Shown piece by piece: positions 53,798-63,380 of a DNA stretch of 64,000 nucleotides. The stretch is from Tistlia consotensis USBA 355 (GTDB lineage Bacteria; Pseudomonadota; Alphaproteobacteria; Kiloniellales; DSM-21159). Location: assembly GCF_900177295.1 (NCBI RefSeq), contig NZ_FWZX01000006.1, positions 124,001-188,000 of the forward strand, in the 5' to 3' direction. The notes under the pieces were generated by a model. That model made no database searches, was not told where the DNA came from, and was given only the letters and a program-made list of their open reading frames with translations. The stretch's first letter is position 1, and each line of letters begins with the position of its first letter. The position numbers were made by a program, and so were the translations under genes.

Positions 53798-55880
53798 GGC
53801 TGGCCGCCTTCATGAACTTGAGGGGGTTCAGGGGCTTGTCATTGTAGCGCACTTCGTAGTGCACATGGGCCCCGGTGCTGCGTCCCGAGTTGCCCAGCTG
53901 GCCGACCTCCTGATGGAAGCCGAGGCGCTCGCCGACCTTGACGACGATGCGGCGCAGATGGGCATAGCGGGTAGTGATGCCGAAGCCGTGGTCGACCTCG
54001 ACGACCCGGCCGTAGCCTGACAGCCAGCCGGCGAAGGAGACGACGCCCGGCGCGGTGGCCAGCACCGGCGAGCGATAGGCGGCGACCAGGTCGAGCCCCT
54101 CGTGACGGGAGAGGCGGCCGTTGATCGGGTCCTTGCGCTTGCCGAAGTAGCTGGAGATGTGGAAGTCGGTGGACAGCGGCGCGGCGAAGGGCGTCGCGGC
54201 CAGCACCTGCTGCAGCACCTCCCAGTGGCGGATCTTGTCGTTGAGGTCGCCCAGCGTGACCGCCGGGTGGCCGGCGTGCGGCTGGTCGGGCGTATCGACG
54301 TAGGGCAGGAAGGGACCGCCCTTGCCGTCGCCCTCGACCTTGCTGTTGGCCTCGTCCATCACCGCGTCGAGATTGAGGCCGGTCAGCGAGAGCAGCTCCT
54401 CCATCGTGTCGATCGACTGGGTCGTGCGGGCCGACAGGCGCCGGATCACCGCCTCGTGGCGCTCGGCCTGGGCGGCCAGATCGGTGTGCGCCTGGGTCAG
54501 CCGGGCGCGCAGCAGGTCGCGCTGCTCGGCCAGCGCCTCGGTCTTCCGGTCGGCGCTGTCGAGCGTGCGGGTCAGGCCGTAGAGCTGGCCCTGCAGGGAG
54601 GCCACCTTCTTGCGGCTGCCGTCCAGGTTGCCGGCCAGGTCGGCGATCTGGCGCAGGTGGCCGTCGCGCTCCTTCTTCAGCCCGGCGATCTGGTCGCTGG
54701 CCAGCTGGAGCGACTGGTCGAGGCCGGCCATCCGCTCGACCAGCGCGTCGTTCTGGCTCTTGCTGTCGCGCAGGGCGCGGGCCAGGCGGTCGCTGCCCTT
54801 CTCCAGGTCCTCGCGGCGCTGCTCCAGGGCCTCGATCCGGCTGCGCGAGTCGGACAGCTGCCGGGCCGCGGCCGCCAGCTTCTGCTCGAGCGCCTCGCGG
54901 GCGCCCAGCGCCTGCTTCAGCTCGCCGCGCACGGAGCCGAGCTTGCCGGTCAGCTCCTCGCGGGTCGTAGCGGCCTGCTTCACGCCGTGGCGGGCATCGG
55001 ACAGCGCGACCTTGAGGTCGGAGACCTGCTTGTCGAGCGAGGCGGAGGTCGCGCGCTCGGAGGCGAGATCGCTCTCCAGCAGATCGCGCTCCTGGGCCAC
55101 GGCGTCCTTGGCGTCGGAAAGCGCGGCGTAGCGCTTCTTCCAGTCGGCGAGCTGGGCCTTCAGGTCGGTCATGCCGGAGGCCATGTCGGCCTTCTCGCTG
55201 CGCTCGTGCGCCAGCGCCATCTCGGTCTCGCTGAGCATGCGGCCGAGGCGGTGGTGCGCCTCCTCGACCTCGGCCCGCTGGTTCTCGGTCGCGGTCAGCG
55301 CCGACTGCAGGCTGTGGATGCGGTCCTTGAGCGAGCCGTTGCGCCGCGCGACGTCCTTCAGGTCGACCTCCAGCGCGCCGAGCTGGCCGCGCAGCTCGTC
55401 CTGGGCGACGACCATCCGGGCCTTCATCTCGGCGGTCTGGTCGGACCGCTCGGCACGCTGGTCCGCCGCCTCGGGCACGCCCTCGCTGGCGAGCTGCGAC
55501 AGCAGGCGCTGCTGGGTCGCCTCCAGCTCGCGGGTGATCGAGGCGAAGTGGCGCTGGTAGCGGTCGACCTCGGCCAGCAGGTCGCCATAGGCGGCCTGGG
55601 AGCGCGCGATCTCGTGCTCGCGGTCGGCGAGCTGATGGCGCTGCTCGATGAAGCCGACGGAGGCATAGGCCGCCCAGCCCGCACCGATCGCGAGCAGCAG
55701 ACAGGCGGCCTTCTGGAAGCGGGGCGTCAGGCGCAGGCAGCGCACCCGGTCGCTGCTGCGCAGCAGAATCTCGCGATGGACGAAGAGGCGGTCGAAGCGC
55801 GCCTTGATGCCCTGAAGAACCCGGGAAAATGGAGCTGTGCCGCGCGTATCCCCCAGGCGTGCCGGTTCAGCCTTCTTCAC
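53781..55880 (-). CDS. LmdC-like membrane-anchored coiled-coil M23 metallopeptidase
   Basis: A 699-residue bitopic protein. A short cytoplasmic part is followed by a membrane helix at about 57-77 ([19 protein letters not shown]). A very long heptad-rich coiled coil (about 80-490, Ala/Glu/Gln/Arg-rich) leads to a C-terminal M23 domain (about 570-690). The zinc motifs are intact: HEGLD (HxxxD) and HVHYEV (HxH). It should cut peptidoglycan cross-links in the periplasm. The start is GTG 55878-55880 with an ideal GGGAGGAG box. The larger frame to 56315 is non-homologous. Partner of the overlapping bactofilin gene. Confidence 0.87.
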   Translation of the reverse strand: MKKAEPARLGDTRGTAPFSRVLQGIKARFDRLFVHREILLRSSDRVRCLRLTPRFQKAACLLLAIGAGWAAYASVGFIEQRHQLADREHEIARSQAAYGDLLAEVDRYQRHFASITRELEATQQRLLSQLASEGVPEAADQRAERSDQTAEMKARMVVAQDELRGQLGALEVDLKDVARRNGSLKDRIHSLQSALTATENQRAEVEEAHHRLGRMLSETEMALAHERSEKADMASGMTDLKAQLADWKKRYAALSDAKDAVAQERDLLESDLASERATSASLDKQVSDLKVALSDARHGVKQAATTREELTGKLGSVRGELKQALGAREALEQKLAAAARQLSDSRSRIEALEQRREDLEKGSDRLARALRDSKSQNDALVERMAGLDQSLQLASDQIAGLKKERDGHLRQIADLAGNLDGSRKKVASLQGQLYGLTRTLDSADRKTEALAEQRDLLRARLTQAHTDLAAQAERHEAVIRRLSARTTQSIDTMEELLSLTGLNLDAVMDEANSKVEGDGKGGPFLPYVDTPDQPHAGHPAVTLGDLNDKIRHWEVLQQVLAATPFAAPLSTDFHISSYFGKRKDPINGRLSRHEGLDLVAAYRSPVLATAPGVVSFAGWLSGYGRVVEVDHGFGITTRYAHLRRIVVKVGERLGFHQEVGQLGNSGRSTGAHVHYEVRYNDKPLNPLKFMKAASHVLKG

Positions 55881-56313
55881 CCCTCGCTCCTCCCTGTCGC
55901 ACCCTCGACGGGCCCGTGCCATACCCGTCGTTCCGGCCCAACGGCTTGTGCCCCGCGCGCCGGTCCCTCCTGGGCCTGTTCTGGCCTGCTGCTTTTGCGC
56001 CGGACCTGCCCCAGTCCGGTCGGCGCCGTAGTTTGTCGCAAGCGGCCCCGAGAGTCCAACAAGAGTCGGCCGACGGCCGTCGCGACGCCCTCTTCGGGCG
56101 GGCAGGATCCGGGCCGGACGGGCTTCCGACGGCGCGCCGGGGCGGCGCTCGCGCGGCCGGCAGGCGATCCGCGACCCGCGACCGGCCTGCAAGCTTCTGC
56201 TTTTTCTGGGCGGGGCGAGGTCTGTATAAGCAGCCGACGATGTCGGCCGACGGCCCCGTCTCCTTCCGGGGCGGCGCCCCGGCCAGCCGCGAAACCGGTA
56301 TGGACCTGGCGCC
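55881..56313. other. Divergent intergenic region between the LmdC-like gene and cysD
   Basis: 433 bp without a recognisable gene. The only promoter-like motif I see is TATAAG at 56225-56230, about 84 bp before cysD, with a weak T-rich -35 candidate 18 bp upstream. The remainder is GC-rich and Pro/Arg-coding in all frames, with no clear hairpin or riboswitch fold. Confidence 0.4.
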
Positions 56314-57219
56314 ATGGCTTCCCTGTCCGATCACCTGCACGCCCTGGAATCGGAATCGATCGAGATCCTGCGCGAGACGGCGGCGAGCTTCGCGCGCCCG
56401 GTCATGCTCTACTCGATCGGCAAGGATTCCTCGGTGCTGCTGCACCTCGCGCTCAAGGCCTTCTGGCCGGCCAAGCCGCCCTTCCCGCTGCTGCACGTCG
56501 ACACGACCTGGAAGTTCCGCGACATGATCGCCTTCCGCGACCGGGTCGCCGCCGAGCAGGGCCTGGAGCTGATCGTCCACACCAACCGGGAGGGCGTCGC
56601 CCAGGGCATCAACCCGATCGACCATCCCTCCGACCACTACACCCACGTCATGAAGACCCTGGCGCTGCGCCAGGCGCTGACCCAGTGCGGCTTCGACGCG
56701 GCGATCGGCGGCGCGCGCCGCGACGAGGAGCGCAGCCGCGCCAAGGAGCGGGTCTTCTCGCACCGCACCGCCGAGCACGCCTGGGAGCCCAAGGCCCAGC
56801 GCCCGGAGCTCTGGCGCCTCTACAACACCCGCCTGGCCAAGGGCGAGAGCTTCCGCGTCTTCCCGCTGTCGAACTGGACCGAGGGCGACGTCTGGGCCTA
56901 CATCCAGGCCGAGGGCATCGAGCTGGTGCCGCTCTACTTCGCGGCGCCCCGGCCGGTGGTGCGCCGCGGCGGCCAGCTGATCATGGTCGACGACGAGCGG
57001 CTGCGCCTGCAGCCCGGCGAGACGGTCGAGCAGGCCTGGGTGCGCTTCCGCACGCTCGGCTGCTATCCCCTGACCGCCGCCTCGGAATCGCGTGCCCGAA
57101 CCCTCGACGAGGTGGTCGCGGAGACCCTGTCGTCGAAGCAGTCCGAGCGCGTCGGCCGGCTGATCGACCACGACCAGGCCTCCTCGATGGAGCGCAAGAA
57201 GCGGGAGGGCTATTTCTAG
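56314..57219 (+). CDS. cysD: Sulfate adenylyltransferase subunit 2
   Basis: A 301-residue ATP sulfurylase catalytic subunit making APS from ATP and sulfate. The PP-loop is [13 protein letters not shown]. Downstream are [31 protein letters not shown] and the basic C-terminus [11 protein letters not shown]. The TAG stop overlaps the GTG start of cysNC by one base, so the two subunits are coupled. No cysH/cysI is near, so APS/PAPS reduction is encoded elsewhere. Confidence 0.95.
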   Translation: MASLSDHLHALESESIEILRETAASFARPVMLYSIGKDSSVLLHLALKAFWPAKPPFPLLHVDTTWKFRDMIAFRDRVAAEQGLELIVHTNREGVAQGINPIDHPSDHYTHVMKTLALRQALTQCGFDAAIGGARRDEERSRAKERVFSHRTAEHAWEPKAQRPELWRLYNTRLAKGESFRVFPLSNWTEGDVWAYIQAEGIELVPLYFAAPRPVVRRGGQLIMVDDERLRLQPGETVEQAWVRFRTLGCYPLTAASESRARTLDEVVAETLSSKQSERVGRLIDHDQASSMERKKREGYF

Positions 57220-59102
57220 TGGCCGACACGGCGAGCATGCCGGCCGCGACGGCGGTCGCGGCGGCGGAACAGAAGAGCCTGCTGCGCTTCCTGACCTGCG
57301 GCAGCGTCGACGACGGCAAGTCGACGCTGATCGGCCGGCTGCTGTTCGATTCCGGCTCGGTGTTCGACGACCAGATGGCGGCAGTCGCGCGCGATTCCCG
57401 GAAGTTCGGCACGACCGGCGAGGAGCCGGACCTGGCGCTGCTGCTCGACGGCCTGGAGGCCGAGCGCGAGCAGGGCATCACGATCGACGTCGCCTACCGC
57501 TATTTCTCGACCGCCCGGCGCAAGTTCATCGTCGCCGACGCGCCCGGCCATGCGCAGTACACGCGCAACATGGCGGTGGCGGCCTCGGTCTCGGATCTCG
57601 CCGTGCTGGTCGTCGACGCGCGCAAGGGCGTCTCGGAGCAGACCCGGCGGCACCTGACCGTGGCCCGGCTGCTGGGCGTTCGCCACGCCGTGCTGGCGGT
57701 CAACAAGATCGACCTCGCGGACTACAGCCAGGCGCGCTTCCGAGAGATCGAGGCCGACCTGCGGCGCCTCGCCGAGGCCTTCGAGACCTGCCGGGCGATC
57801 CCGCTGTCGGCCCGCTACGGCGACAACGTCGCCCTGCCGAGCGAGCGCCTGGCCTGGTTCGACGGCCCGACCCTGCTGGAGCTGCTGGAGACCGTCGAGG
57901 CCGGCCACGACGAGGGCGACCGGCCGTTCCGGCTCCAGGTCCAGCTCGTCTGCCGCCCGGATTCCGCCTTCCGCGGCTACCAGGGCACGGTCGCCAGCGG
58001 GCGGATCGCCCCGGGCGACCCGGTGGTCGCGGCGCTGTCCGGCCAGACGACACGGATCGCACGCATCGCCGATCGCGACGGCGACCGCGAGGGCGCGCAG
58101 GCCGGCGACGCCGTGACCCTGACCCTGGCCGACGAGATCGACATCAGCCGCGGCGACGTGCTGGCCGAGGCCGCCAACCGGCCCGAGGTCTCCGACCAGT
58201 TCGCCGCCCACCTGGTCTGGATGGGCGACGAGCCCCTGCTGCCGGGGCGGGAATACCTGGTGAAGTGCGGCACGCGCATCCTGCCGGCCTCGGTCACCGA
58301 GATCTCGCACCGCCTGGACGTGGCCAGCGGCGAGCGCCTGGCGGCCAAGAAGCTGGACCTCAACGACATCGGCTTCGCCAAGCTGGCGCTGTCCCAGCCG
58401 ATCGCCTTCGAGCCCTATGCCGTCAACCGGCGCATGGGCGCATTCCTGCTGATCGACCGCTTCAGCAACGCCACGCTGGCCGCCGGGGTGATCGAGCACG
58501 GCCTGCGCCGGGCGACCAACATCCACTGGCAGTCGGTCGACGTCGACAAGGCCGCCCGCGCCGCCGCCAAGCACCAGCGGCCGGGCGTGCTGTGGTTCAC
58601 GGGGCTGTCCGGCTCGGGCAAGTCGACGATCGCCAACCTGGTCGAGAAGAAGCTGCACGCCGAGGGCCGCCACACCTACCTGCTGGACGGCGACAACGTG
58701 CGCCACGGCCTCAACCGCGACCTCGGCTTCACCGACGCCGACCGTGTCGAGAACATCCGCCGCGTCGCCGAGGTCGCACGCCTGATGGCCGACGCCGGGC
58801 TGATCGTGCTGGTCTCGTTCATCTCGCCCTTCCGGGCCGAGCGGCGCATGGCGCGCGAGCTGATGGGCGAGGACTTCCTCGAGGTCTGGGTCGACACGCC
58901 GCTGGAAATCTGCCGGCAGCGCGACCCCAAGGGTCTCTACAAGAAGGCCTTCGCCGGGCAGCTGTCCAACTTCACCGGCGTCGACAGCCCCTACGAGCCT
59001 CCGGAGACGGCCGAGCTGCACGTCGAGACCGCGCGACAGTCGGCCGAAGCCGCGGCCGACGCCATCGTCGAGTACCTGCGGGCGCGCGACGCCGCCCGCT
59101 AG
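57219..59102 (+). CDS. cysNC: Bifunctional sulfate adenylyltransferase subunit 1/APS kinase
   Basis: A 627-residue fusion. The N-terminal ~430 residues are CysN, a GTPase of the EF-Tu class ([35 protein letters not shown]) that drives APS formation with CysD. The C-terminal ~185 residues are CysC, the APS kinase making PAPS ([49 protein letters not shown]). The start is GTG at 57219 inside the cysD stop. The same frame is open far upstream antisense to the M23 gene, which is a GC artefact. Confidence 0.95.
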   Translation: MADTASMPAATAVAAAEQKSLLRFLTCGSVDDGKSTLIGRLLFDSGSVFDDQMAAVARDSRKFGTTGEEPDLALLLDGLEAEREQGITIDVAYRYFSTARRKFIVADAPGHAQYTRNMAVAASVSDLAVLVVDARKGVSEQTRRHLTVARLLGVRHAVLAVNKIDLADYSQARFREIEADLRRLAEAFETCRAIPLSARYGDNVALPSERLAWFDGPTLLELLETVEAGHDEGDRPFRLQVQLVCRPDSAFRGYQGTVASGRIAPGDPVVAALSGQTTRIARIADRDGDREGAQAGDAVTLTLADEIDISRGDVLAEAANRPEVSDQFAAHLVWMGDEPLLPGREYLVKCGTRILPASVTEISHRLDVASGERLAAKKLDLNDIGFAKLALSQPIAFEPYAVNRRMGAFLLIDRFSNATLAAGVIEHGLRRATNIHWQSVDVDKAARAAAKHQRPGVLWFTGLSGSGKSTIANLVEKKLHAEGRHTYLLDGDNVRHGLNRDLGFTDADRVENIRRVAEVARLMADAGLIVLVSFISPFRAERRMARELMGEDFLEVWVDTPLEICRQRDPKGLYKKAFAGQLSNFTGVDSPYEPPETAELHVETARQSAEAAADAIVEYLRARDAAR

Positions 59103-59196
59103 ACGCCGCGCCGCCGGCCGGCACTCTTCGCTGTTTCGGAAGGATCGGGTTCGGTCAGGATCGGGGCACCGCGCGGCAGCCCCGGGGGCACCCGCT

Positions 59197-59232
59197 GGGG
59201 CCCACCGGCCGGCACGCAATCCGGTGGGCCCC
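59197..59232 (+). terminator. Perfect 12-bp hairpin after cysNC
   Basis: GGGGCCCACCGG (59197-59208) and CCGGTGGGCCCC (59221-59232) with a 12-base loop, 94 bp after the cysNC stop. Only TTGGG follows, so it lacks the T-run of a canonical intrinsic terminator. Confidence 0.4.
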
Positions 59233-59620
59233 TTGGGTGCGCCTGCGCCGCGTTGGGGGGCGCTGCACAGGCCTCGCAAACTCTTCGTCCCCTGATCCGG
59301 CGCGCTGCGCTCGCCTGCTGCTGCGCGGCCGGTTCGCCGTGCGGCCGGACGCTCGGTCTCTCTGTCCGAGCAGCGTACACGCCCCCCGAACGCCCGGCCT
59401 GCACGACCACGACGAATGCTGCCACAGCGGACAGTGTTCGTCGAGTCTTTATTTGAGATTGAACCCCCTATTGGCTGCGCGATCTCAGAAATATTCCAGT
59501 CTATTCTTGTCACCAAAAAGGCTTCTAAATGACCGTTACTTGTCTCGATCATGGCGACAAGATGGCCCTTGTATCGTTTGAAACTCGATCTAGTTGCGCG
59601 ATGGCGGACAGCCGCAGGTG

Positions 59621-59646
59621 CCGCGGGCCGACGATGCGGCCCGCGG
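59621..59646 (-). terminator. Hairpin downstream of ileS
   Basis: Perfect 10-bp stem CCGCGGGCCG (59621-59630) / CGGCCCGCGG (59637-59646), 50 bp beyond the ileS stop on the minus strand. No T-run, so probably an end-stabilising or Rho-linked structure. Confidence 0.4.
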
Positions 59647-59696
59647 TGTGCGGAGCGACGGTGACGAAGAGGGGCGGCCCGGCGGCGGGCCGCCGG

Positions 59697-62600
59697 TCAG
59701 GCGGCGGTCTTCTCGACCGAGACCTGGACGCCCTTGCCCTCGAGCTTGTGGGGCATGGTGAAGCCGGCGAGCGGTCCCTGGTTGAGCCTGAGCTCGACCG
59801 CCAGGGTCTCGCGGCAGACGTGCTCGCCGTGCTCGGCGATCGCAGCGGCGACCTCCTCCGGCAGCTCGGCCGCGAGGCGGATCCGGTCGGTGACCGCGAG
59901 GCCGGCCTCCTTGCGGGTCTGCTGGACCAGGCGCACGAAGTCGCGCGCCCAGCCCTCGCGCTTGAGCTCCTCGTAGACCCGGGTGTCGAGCACGACGATG
60001 CCGTCGCCGCCGTCGAAGCCCTCGGAGTCGAGCCCCTCGCCGGCGACGACGCGCAGCGTGTAGTCCTCCGGATCGAGCTCGATGCCGGCGATCGCCACCT
60101 TGCCGCCGGCGGCCGGGGACCAGTCGCCGGAGCGCGAGGCCGCCATGACCTCCTTCATCTTGCCGCCGATGCGCCGGCCGATCTGCGGGTTGACCTTGAG
60201 CTCCTGCCGGCCCATCGCCGCCGGATCGGCCGAGAAGGCGACCTCCTTGACGTTGACCTCCTCGGCGATCACCGAGCGGTAGGGCTCCAGGCGCGCCGCC
60301 TCGGGATGGGCGACGGTCAGGCGCTTGAGCGGCAGGCGCGTGCGCAGGCTCTTGCCCTCGCGCAGCGCCATCACGGCAGCGCAGATCTCGCGCACCCGGT
60401 CCATCTCGGCGACCAGGGCGCGCTCGGCCGGCAGCGCCTCGGCATCGGGCCAGTCGGCGAGGTGCACCGAATCCGCGCCGGTCAGGTTGCGGTAGATGCG
60501 CTCCGTGAGGAAGGGCAGCAGCGGTGCCATCGCCCGGCAGAAGGTCGTCAGCACGGTATGGAGCGTGTCGTAGGCGTCGCGCTTGTCGGCCCCGTCGCCG
60601 CCCGCCGAGCCGGTGGCCTCTTCGCGCCAGAAGCGACCGCGCGAGCGCCGGATGTACCAGTTGTTGAGCGCGTCGATGTAGCCGGGCACGACGGCATAGG
60701 CGCCGGGCAGGTCGTTGACCTCCAGGCGGTCCTGCAGCTGCTCGACCAGCTCGCGGGTCTTGGCCAGGACATAGCGGTCGAGCACGCCCGTCTGGTCGGC
60801 CCGCTCCCGCGCCCTGTAGCCGTCGATGTTGGCGTAGAGCGTGAAGAAGTAATAGGCGTTCCAGATCGGGATGATCGCCTGGCGCAGCGCCTGGGCGATG
60901 CCGCGGCCGTCCTGGGGCATGGCGAGGTCGCCGCCGTGCATCAGCGGCGAGGAGACCATGTACCAGCGCAGCGCGTCGGCGCCGTAGGTCTCGAAGACCT
61001 CGGTCGGGTCCGGATAGTTCTTGAGCCGCTTCGAGAGCTTCTGCTTGTTCTCGTCCAGCACGACGCCGTGGCAGACGCAGTTACGGAAGGGCGCGCGGTC
61101 GAACAGCGCCGTCGAGAGCACCATCAGGGTGTAGAACCAGCCGCGCGTCTGGGCGACGTACTCGACGATGAAGTCGGCCGGGAAGTTCGCCTCGAAACGC
61201 TCCTTGTTCTCGAAGGGATAGTGCAGCTGGGCGAAGGGCATCGAGCCGGAATCGAACCAGACGTCCAGCACCTCGGTGACGCGCCGCATGGTCGACTTGC
61301 CGGTCGGGTCGTCCGGGTTCGGCCGGGTCAGCTCGTCGATCATCGGCCGGTGCAGGTCGGTCGGCCGGACGCCGAAATCGCGCTCGATCTCGTCCAGGCT
61401 GCCGTAGACGTCGATCCGCGGATAGCGCGGATCGTCGCTCTTCCAGACCGGGATCGGGCAGCCCCAGAAGCGGTTGCGGCTGACGTTCCAGTCGCGCGCG
61501 TTCTCCAGCCAGTTGCCGAACAGGCCGTCGCGCACGTGCGCCGGCGTCCAGACGATCTCCTTGTTGAGCTCGACCATGCGGTCGCGGAAGGCCGTGACCG
61601 TCACGTACCAGGCGTGGATCGCCTTGTAGATCAGCGGCGTGTCCGTGCGCCAGCAGTGCGGGTAGTTGTGCAGGTAGGTCTCGTGCCGCAGCACCACGCC
61701 GCGCGCCTTGAGGTCGCGGATGACGTCCTTGTTGGCCTCGATGACGTTCAGGCCCTGGTAGTCCGGCACCTCGGCGGTGAAGTTGCCGGCCTCGTCGACC
61801 GGCACGACCAGCGGGATGTCGTGGGCGCGGGCGAGGTCCAGGTCGTCCTCGCCGAAGCCCGGCGCGATGTGCACGCAGCCGGTGCCCTCGGTGACCTCGA
61901 CGAAGTCGGCGGCCAGCACGACGAAGGCGTTGGGCGTGTCCTTGAAGTAGGGGAACAGCGGCTCGTAGCGCCGGCCGGCCAGTTCACTGCCCTTGACCGT
62001 CGCGACCTGCGTCCAGTCGCCCAGCTCCTTGGCATAGCGCTCCAGCGCCGCGGCGCCCAGGATCAGCCGCTCGCCGTCCTTCTCGACAATGGCGTAGTCG
62101 AGCTCGGGACCGACCGCCAGGGCCAGGTTCGACGGCAGGGTCCAGGGCGTCGTCGTCCAGGCCAGGAGCCGCGTCGGCACCGTCTCGCCAGCCGCCGGCT
62201 CCAGCAGGAAGCCGACGGTCAGCGCCGGGTCCTGGCGCTCGCGGTAGGAGTTGTCGAGCCGGGTCTCGGAGATCGACAGCGGCGTCTGCACGGCCCAGCT
62301 GTAGGGCACGACGCGGTAGCCCTCGTAGACCCAGCCCTTGTCGTAGAGCTGCTTGAAGCCCCAGATCACGCTCTCCATGAAGGAGAGGTTCATGGTCTTG
62401 TAGTCGTTCTCGAAGTCGACCCAGCGGCCCTCGCGGGTGACGTAGTCGCGCCACTCCTCGGTGAAGCGCATGACCGAGACGCGGCAGTGCGCGTTGAACT
62501 CGGCGATGCCGTACTTGAGGATCTCCTGGCGCCCGGAGATGCCGAGCTCCTTCTCGCTGGTCAGCTCGGCCGGCAGGCCGTGGCAGTCCCAGCCGAAGCG

Positions 62601-62882
62601 GCGCTCGACGCGCCGGCCGCGCATGGTGCGGTAGCGCGGCACGATGTCCTTGACGAAGCCGGTGACCAAGTGGCCGTAGTGCGGCAGCCCGTTGGCGAAG
62701 GGCGGTCCGTCATAGAAGACGAACTCGTTGCTGGCGCCGTCGACCTTGGCCGGGCGCTCCTCGACCGAGCGCTCGAAGATCCTCTCCTGCTCCCAGTAGG
62801 CCAGGATCTCCGTCTCGATCGCCGGGAAGCTGGGGCTGGACTCGACTTCGGGATAGGGCGGGGCAGCGCCGTCGTCGCGCAT
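59697..62882 (-). CDS. ileS: Isoleucyl-tRNA synthetase, type 2 (eukaryote-like)
   Basis: A 1061-residue class I synthetase charging tRNA-Ile. The HIGH motif is present as HYGH (68-71, ANGLPHYGHLV). The KMSKS motif reads KLSKR (near 614), followed by LKNYPDP. KLSKRLKNYPDP and the C-terminal layout are hallmarks of type 2 IleRS, the group that includes eukaryotic cytosolic enzymes and MupA and is poorly inhibited by mupirocin. The editing domain is present (LAWTTTPWTLPSNLALAV). ATG 62882 (MRDDGAAPPYPEV) is chosen. In-frame ATG 62930 would add 16 residues. Its tRNA substrate gene lies 182 bp away, divergent. Confidence 0.93.
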   Translation of the reverse strand: MRDDGAAPPYPEVESSPSFPAIETEILAYWEQERIFERSVEERPAKVDGASNEFVFYDGPPFANGLPHYGHLVTGFVKDIVPRYRTMRGRRVERRFGWDCHGLPAELTSEKELGISGRQEILKYGIAEFNAHCRVSVMRFTEEWRDYVTREGRWVDFENDYKTMNLSFMESVIWGFKQLYDKGWVYEGYRVVPYSWAVQTPLSISETRLDNSYRERQDPALTVGFLLEPAAGETVPTRLLAWTTTPWTLPSNLALAVGPELDYAIVEKDGERLILGAAALERYAKELGDWTQVATVKGSELAGRRYEPLFPYFKDTPNAFVVLAADFVEVTEGTGCVHIAPGFGEDDLDLARAHDIPLVVPVDEAGNFTAEVPDYQGLNVIEANKDVIRDLKARGVVLRHETYLHNYPHCWRTDTPLIYKAIHAWYVTVTAFRDRMVELNKEIVWTPAHVRDGLFGNWLENARDWNVSRNRFWGCPIPVWKSDDPRYPRIDVYGSLDEIERDFGVRPTDLHRPMIDELTRPNPDDPTGKSTMRRVTEVLDVWFDSGSMPFAQLHYPFENKERFEANFPADFIVEYVAQTRGWFYTLMVLSTALFDRAPFRNCVCHGVVLDENKQKLSKRLKNYPDPTEVFETYGADALRWYMVSSPLMHGGDLAMPQDGRGIAQALRQAIIPIWNAYYFFTLYANIDGYRARERADQTGVLDRYVLAKTRELVEQLQDRLEVNDLPGAYAVVPGYIDALNNWYIRRSRGRFWREEATGSAGGDGADKRDAYDTLHTVLTTFCRAMAPLLPFLTERIYRNLTGADSVHLADWPDAEALPAERALVAEMDRVREICAAVMALREGKSLRTRLPLKRLTVAHPEAARLEPYRSVIAEEVNVKEVAFSADPAAMGRQELKVNPQIGRRIGGKMKEVMAASRSGDWSPAAGGKVAIAGIELDPEDYTLRVVAGEGLDSEGFDGGDGIVVLDTRVYEELKREGWARDFVRLVQQTRKEAGLAVTDRIRLAAELPEEVAAAIAEHGEHVCRETLAVELRLNQGPLAGFTMPHKLEGKGVQVSVEKTAA

Positions 62883-63019
62883 CGCTCGGGCTCGTCTCGC
62901 TGGATGGTTCTTGCCTGGACGGCGAGACATAGGGGCCTCGCCGGGCCTTGTCCAGCGCAGCGCGCCCGGCCGCTGCGCCGGCGTACCGGCCGCGGCCCGG
63001 CGGATCCGACGCGCGAGGC

Positions 63020-63049
63020 TTGACAAGCGCGGGGCCGAACCGCTTATAA
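63020..63049 (+). promoter_or_regulatory. Sigma70-type promoter of tRNA-Ile
   Basis: Perfect TTGACA (63020-63025), 18-bp spacer and TTATAA (63044-63049, overlapping TATAAA), placing transcription start about 8 bases before the tRNA. The only consensus-quality promoter seen in the window. Confidence 0.75.
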
Positions 63050-63064
63050 AGCGCTCCCTCGCGG

Positions 63065-63141
63065 GGGCCCGTAGCTCAGTTGGTTAGAGCGCTCGCCTGA
63101 TAAGCGGGAGGTCGGTAGTTCAAGTCTACCCGGGCCCACCA
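63065..63141 (+). tRNA. tRNA-Ile (GAU anticodon)
   Basis: A 77-base gene including an encoded 3' CCA. Acceptor stem GGGCCCG (63065-63071) pairs with CGGGCCC (63131-63137). The D arm is TAGCTCAGTTGGTTAGAGC. The anticodon stem CTCGC/GCGGG (one G-U pair) has loop CTGATAA with GAT at 63099-63101. T arm GGTAG/CTACC with loop TTCAAGT. It stands alone, outside an rRNA operon, with its own strong promoter, and is divergent from ileS. Confidence 0.95.
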
Positions 63142-63380
63142 TTTCCTCCGCGTCGTTCCACGGAAATCCGAGACCGGACCGTCGCTTCCGCACCCGACGG
63201 TTGCCGAATTTCCCCAAGCATCGGGTTTGCCTCGGTTTTCCGCGGCTATTAACCAACCGTTCAGCAACAAGATCCGATAAAATTGCATAAATGACACCAC
63301 CGACGGCCTCGCCGGGGGACCGTCAGGCTGTCCGACGGACGGCGCTGGCGGGAGCAGCGAGGCGGAGCGAGAGGGGCGGC

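Larger units (their letters stand above)
59103..59696. other. 594-bp gene-free region between cysNC and ileS
   Basis: No ORF resembles a protein family. Two GC-rich hairpins flank an internal stretch of about 170 bp (59440-59610) whose GC content is about 46% by my count over 59461-59580, far below the ~70% of the window. Codon-like structure is absent there. It may be an AT-rich remnant, an RNA gene or simply a long 3' region. Confidence 0.5.

Noticed and set aside
54102-59102. A continuous 1666-codon plus-strand frame across the M23 gene region and cysNC
   Set aside because: Only the last 627 codons (from GTG 57219) match CysNC. The upstream part is antisense to the M23 gene and Arg/Leu/Val-rich, typical of stop-poor high-GC DNA.
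59529-63023. A 1164-codon plus-strand frame opposite ileS
   Set aside because: Entirely antisense to the well-supported type 2 ileS gene, with shadow-frame composition.
63065-63141. tRNA-Ile as part of an rRNA operon
   Set aside because: No 16S or 23S sequence lies on either side within the window. ileS and an ABC binding-protein gene flank it.
63249-63263. TTAA-N7-TTCA as a CtrA site upstream of the ABC binding-protein gene
   Set aside because: It has one mismatch and lies in an AT-rich stretch 118 bp from the start. Such matches are expected by chance here, and the gene has no known tie to CtrA.
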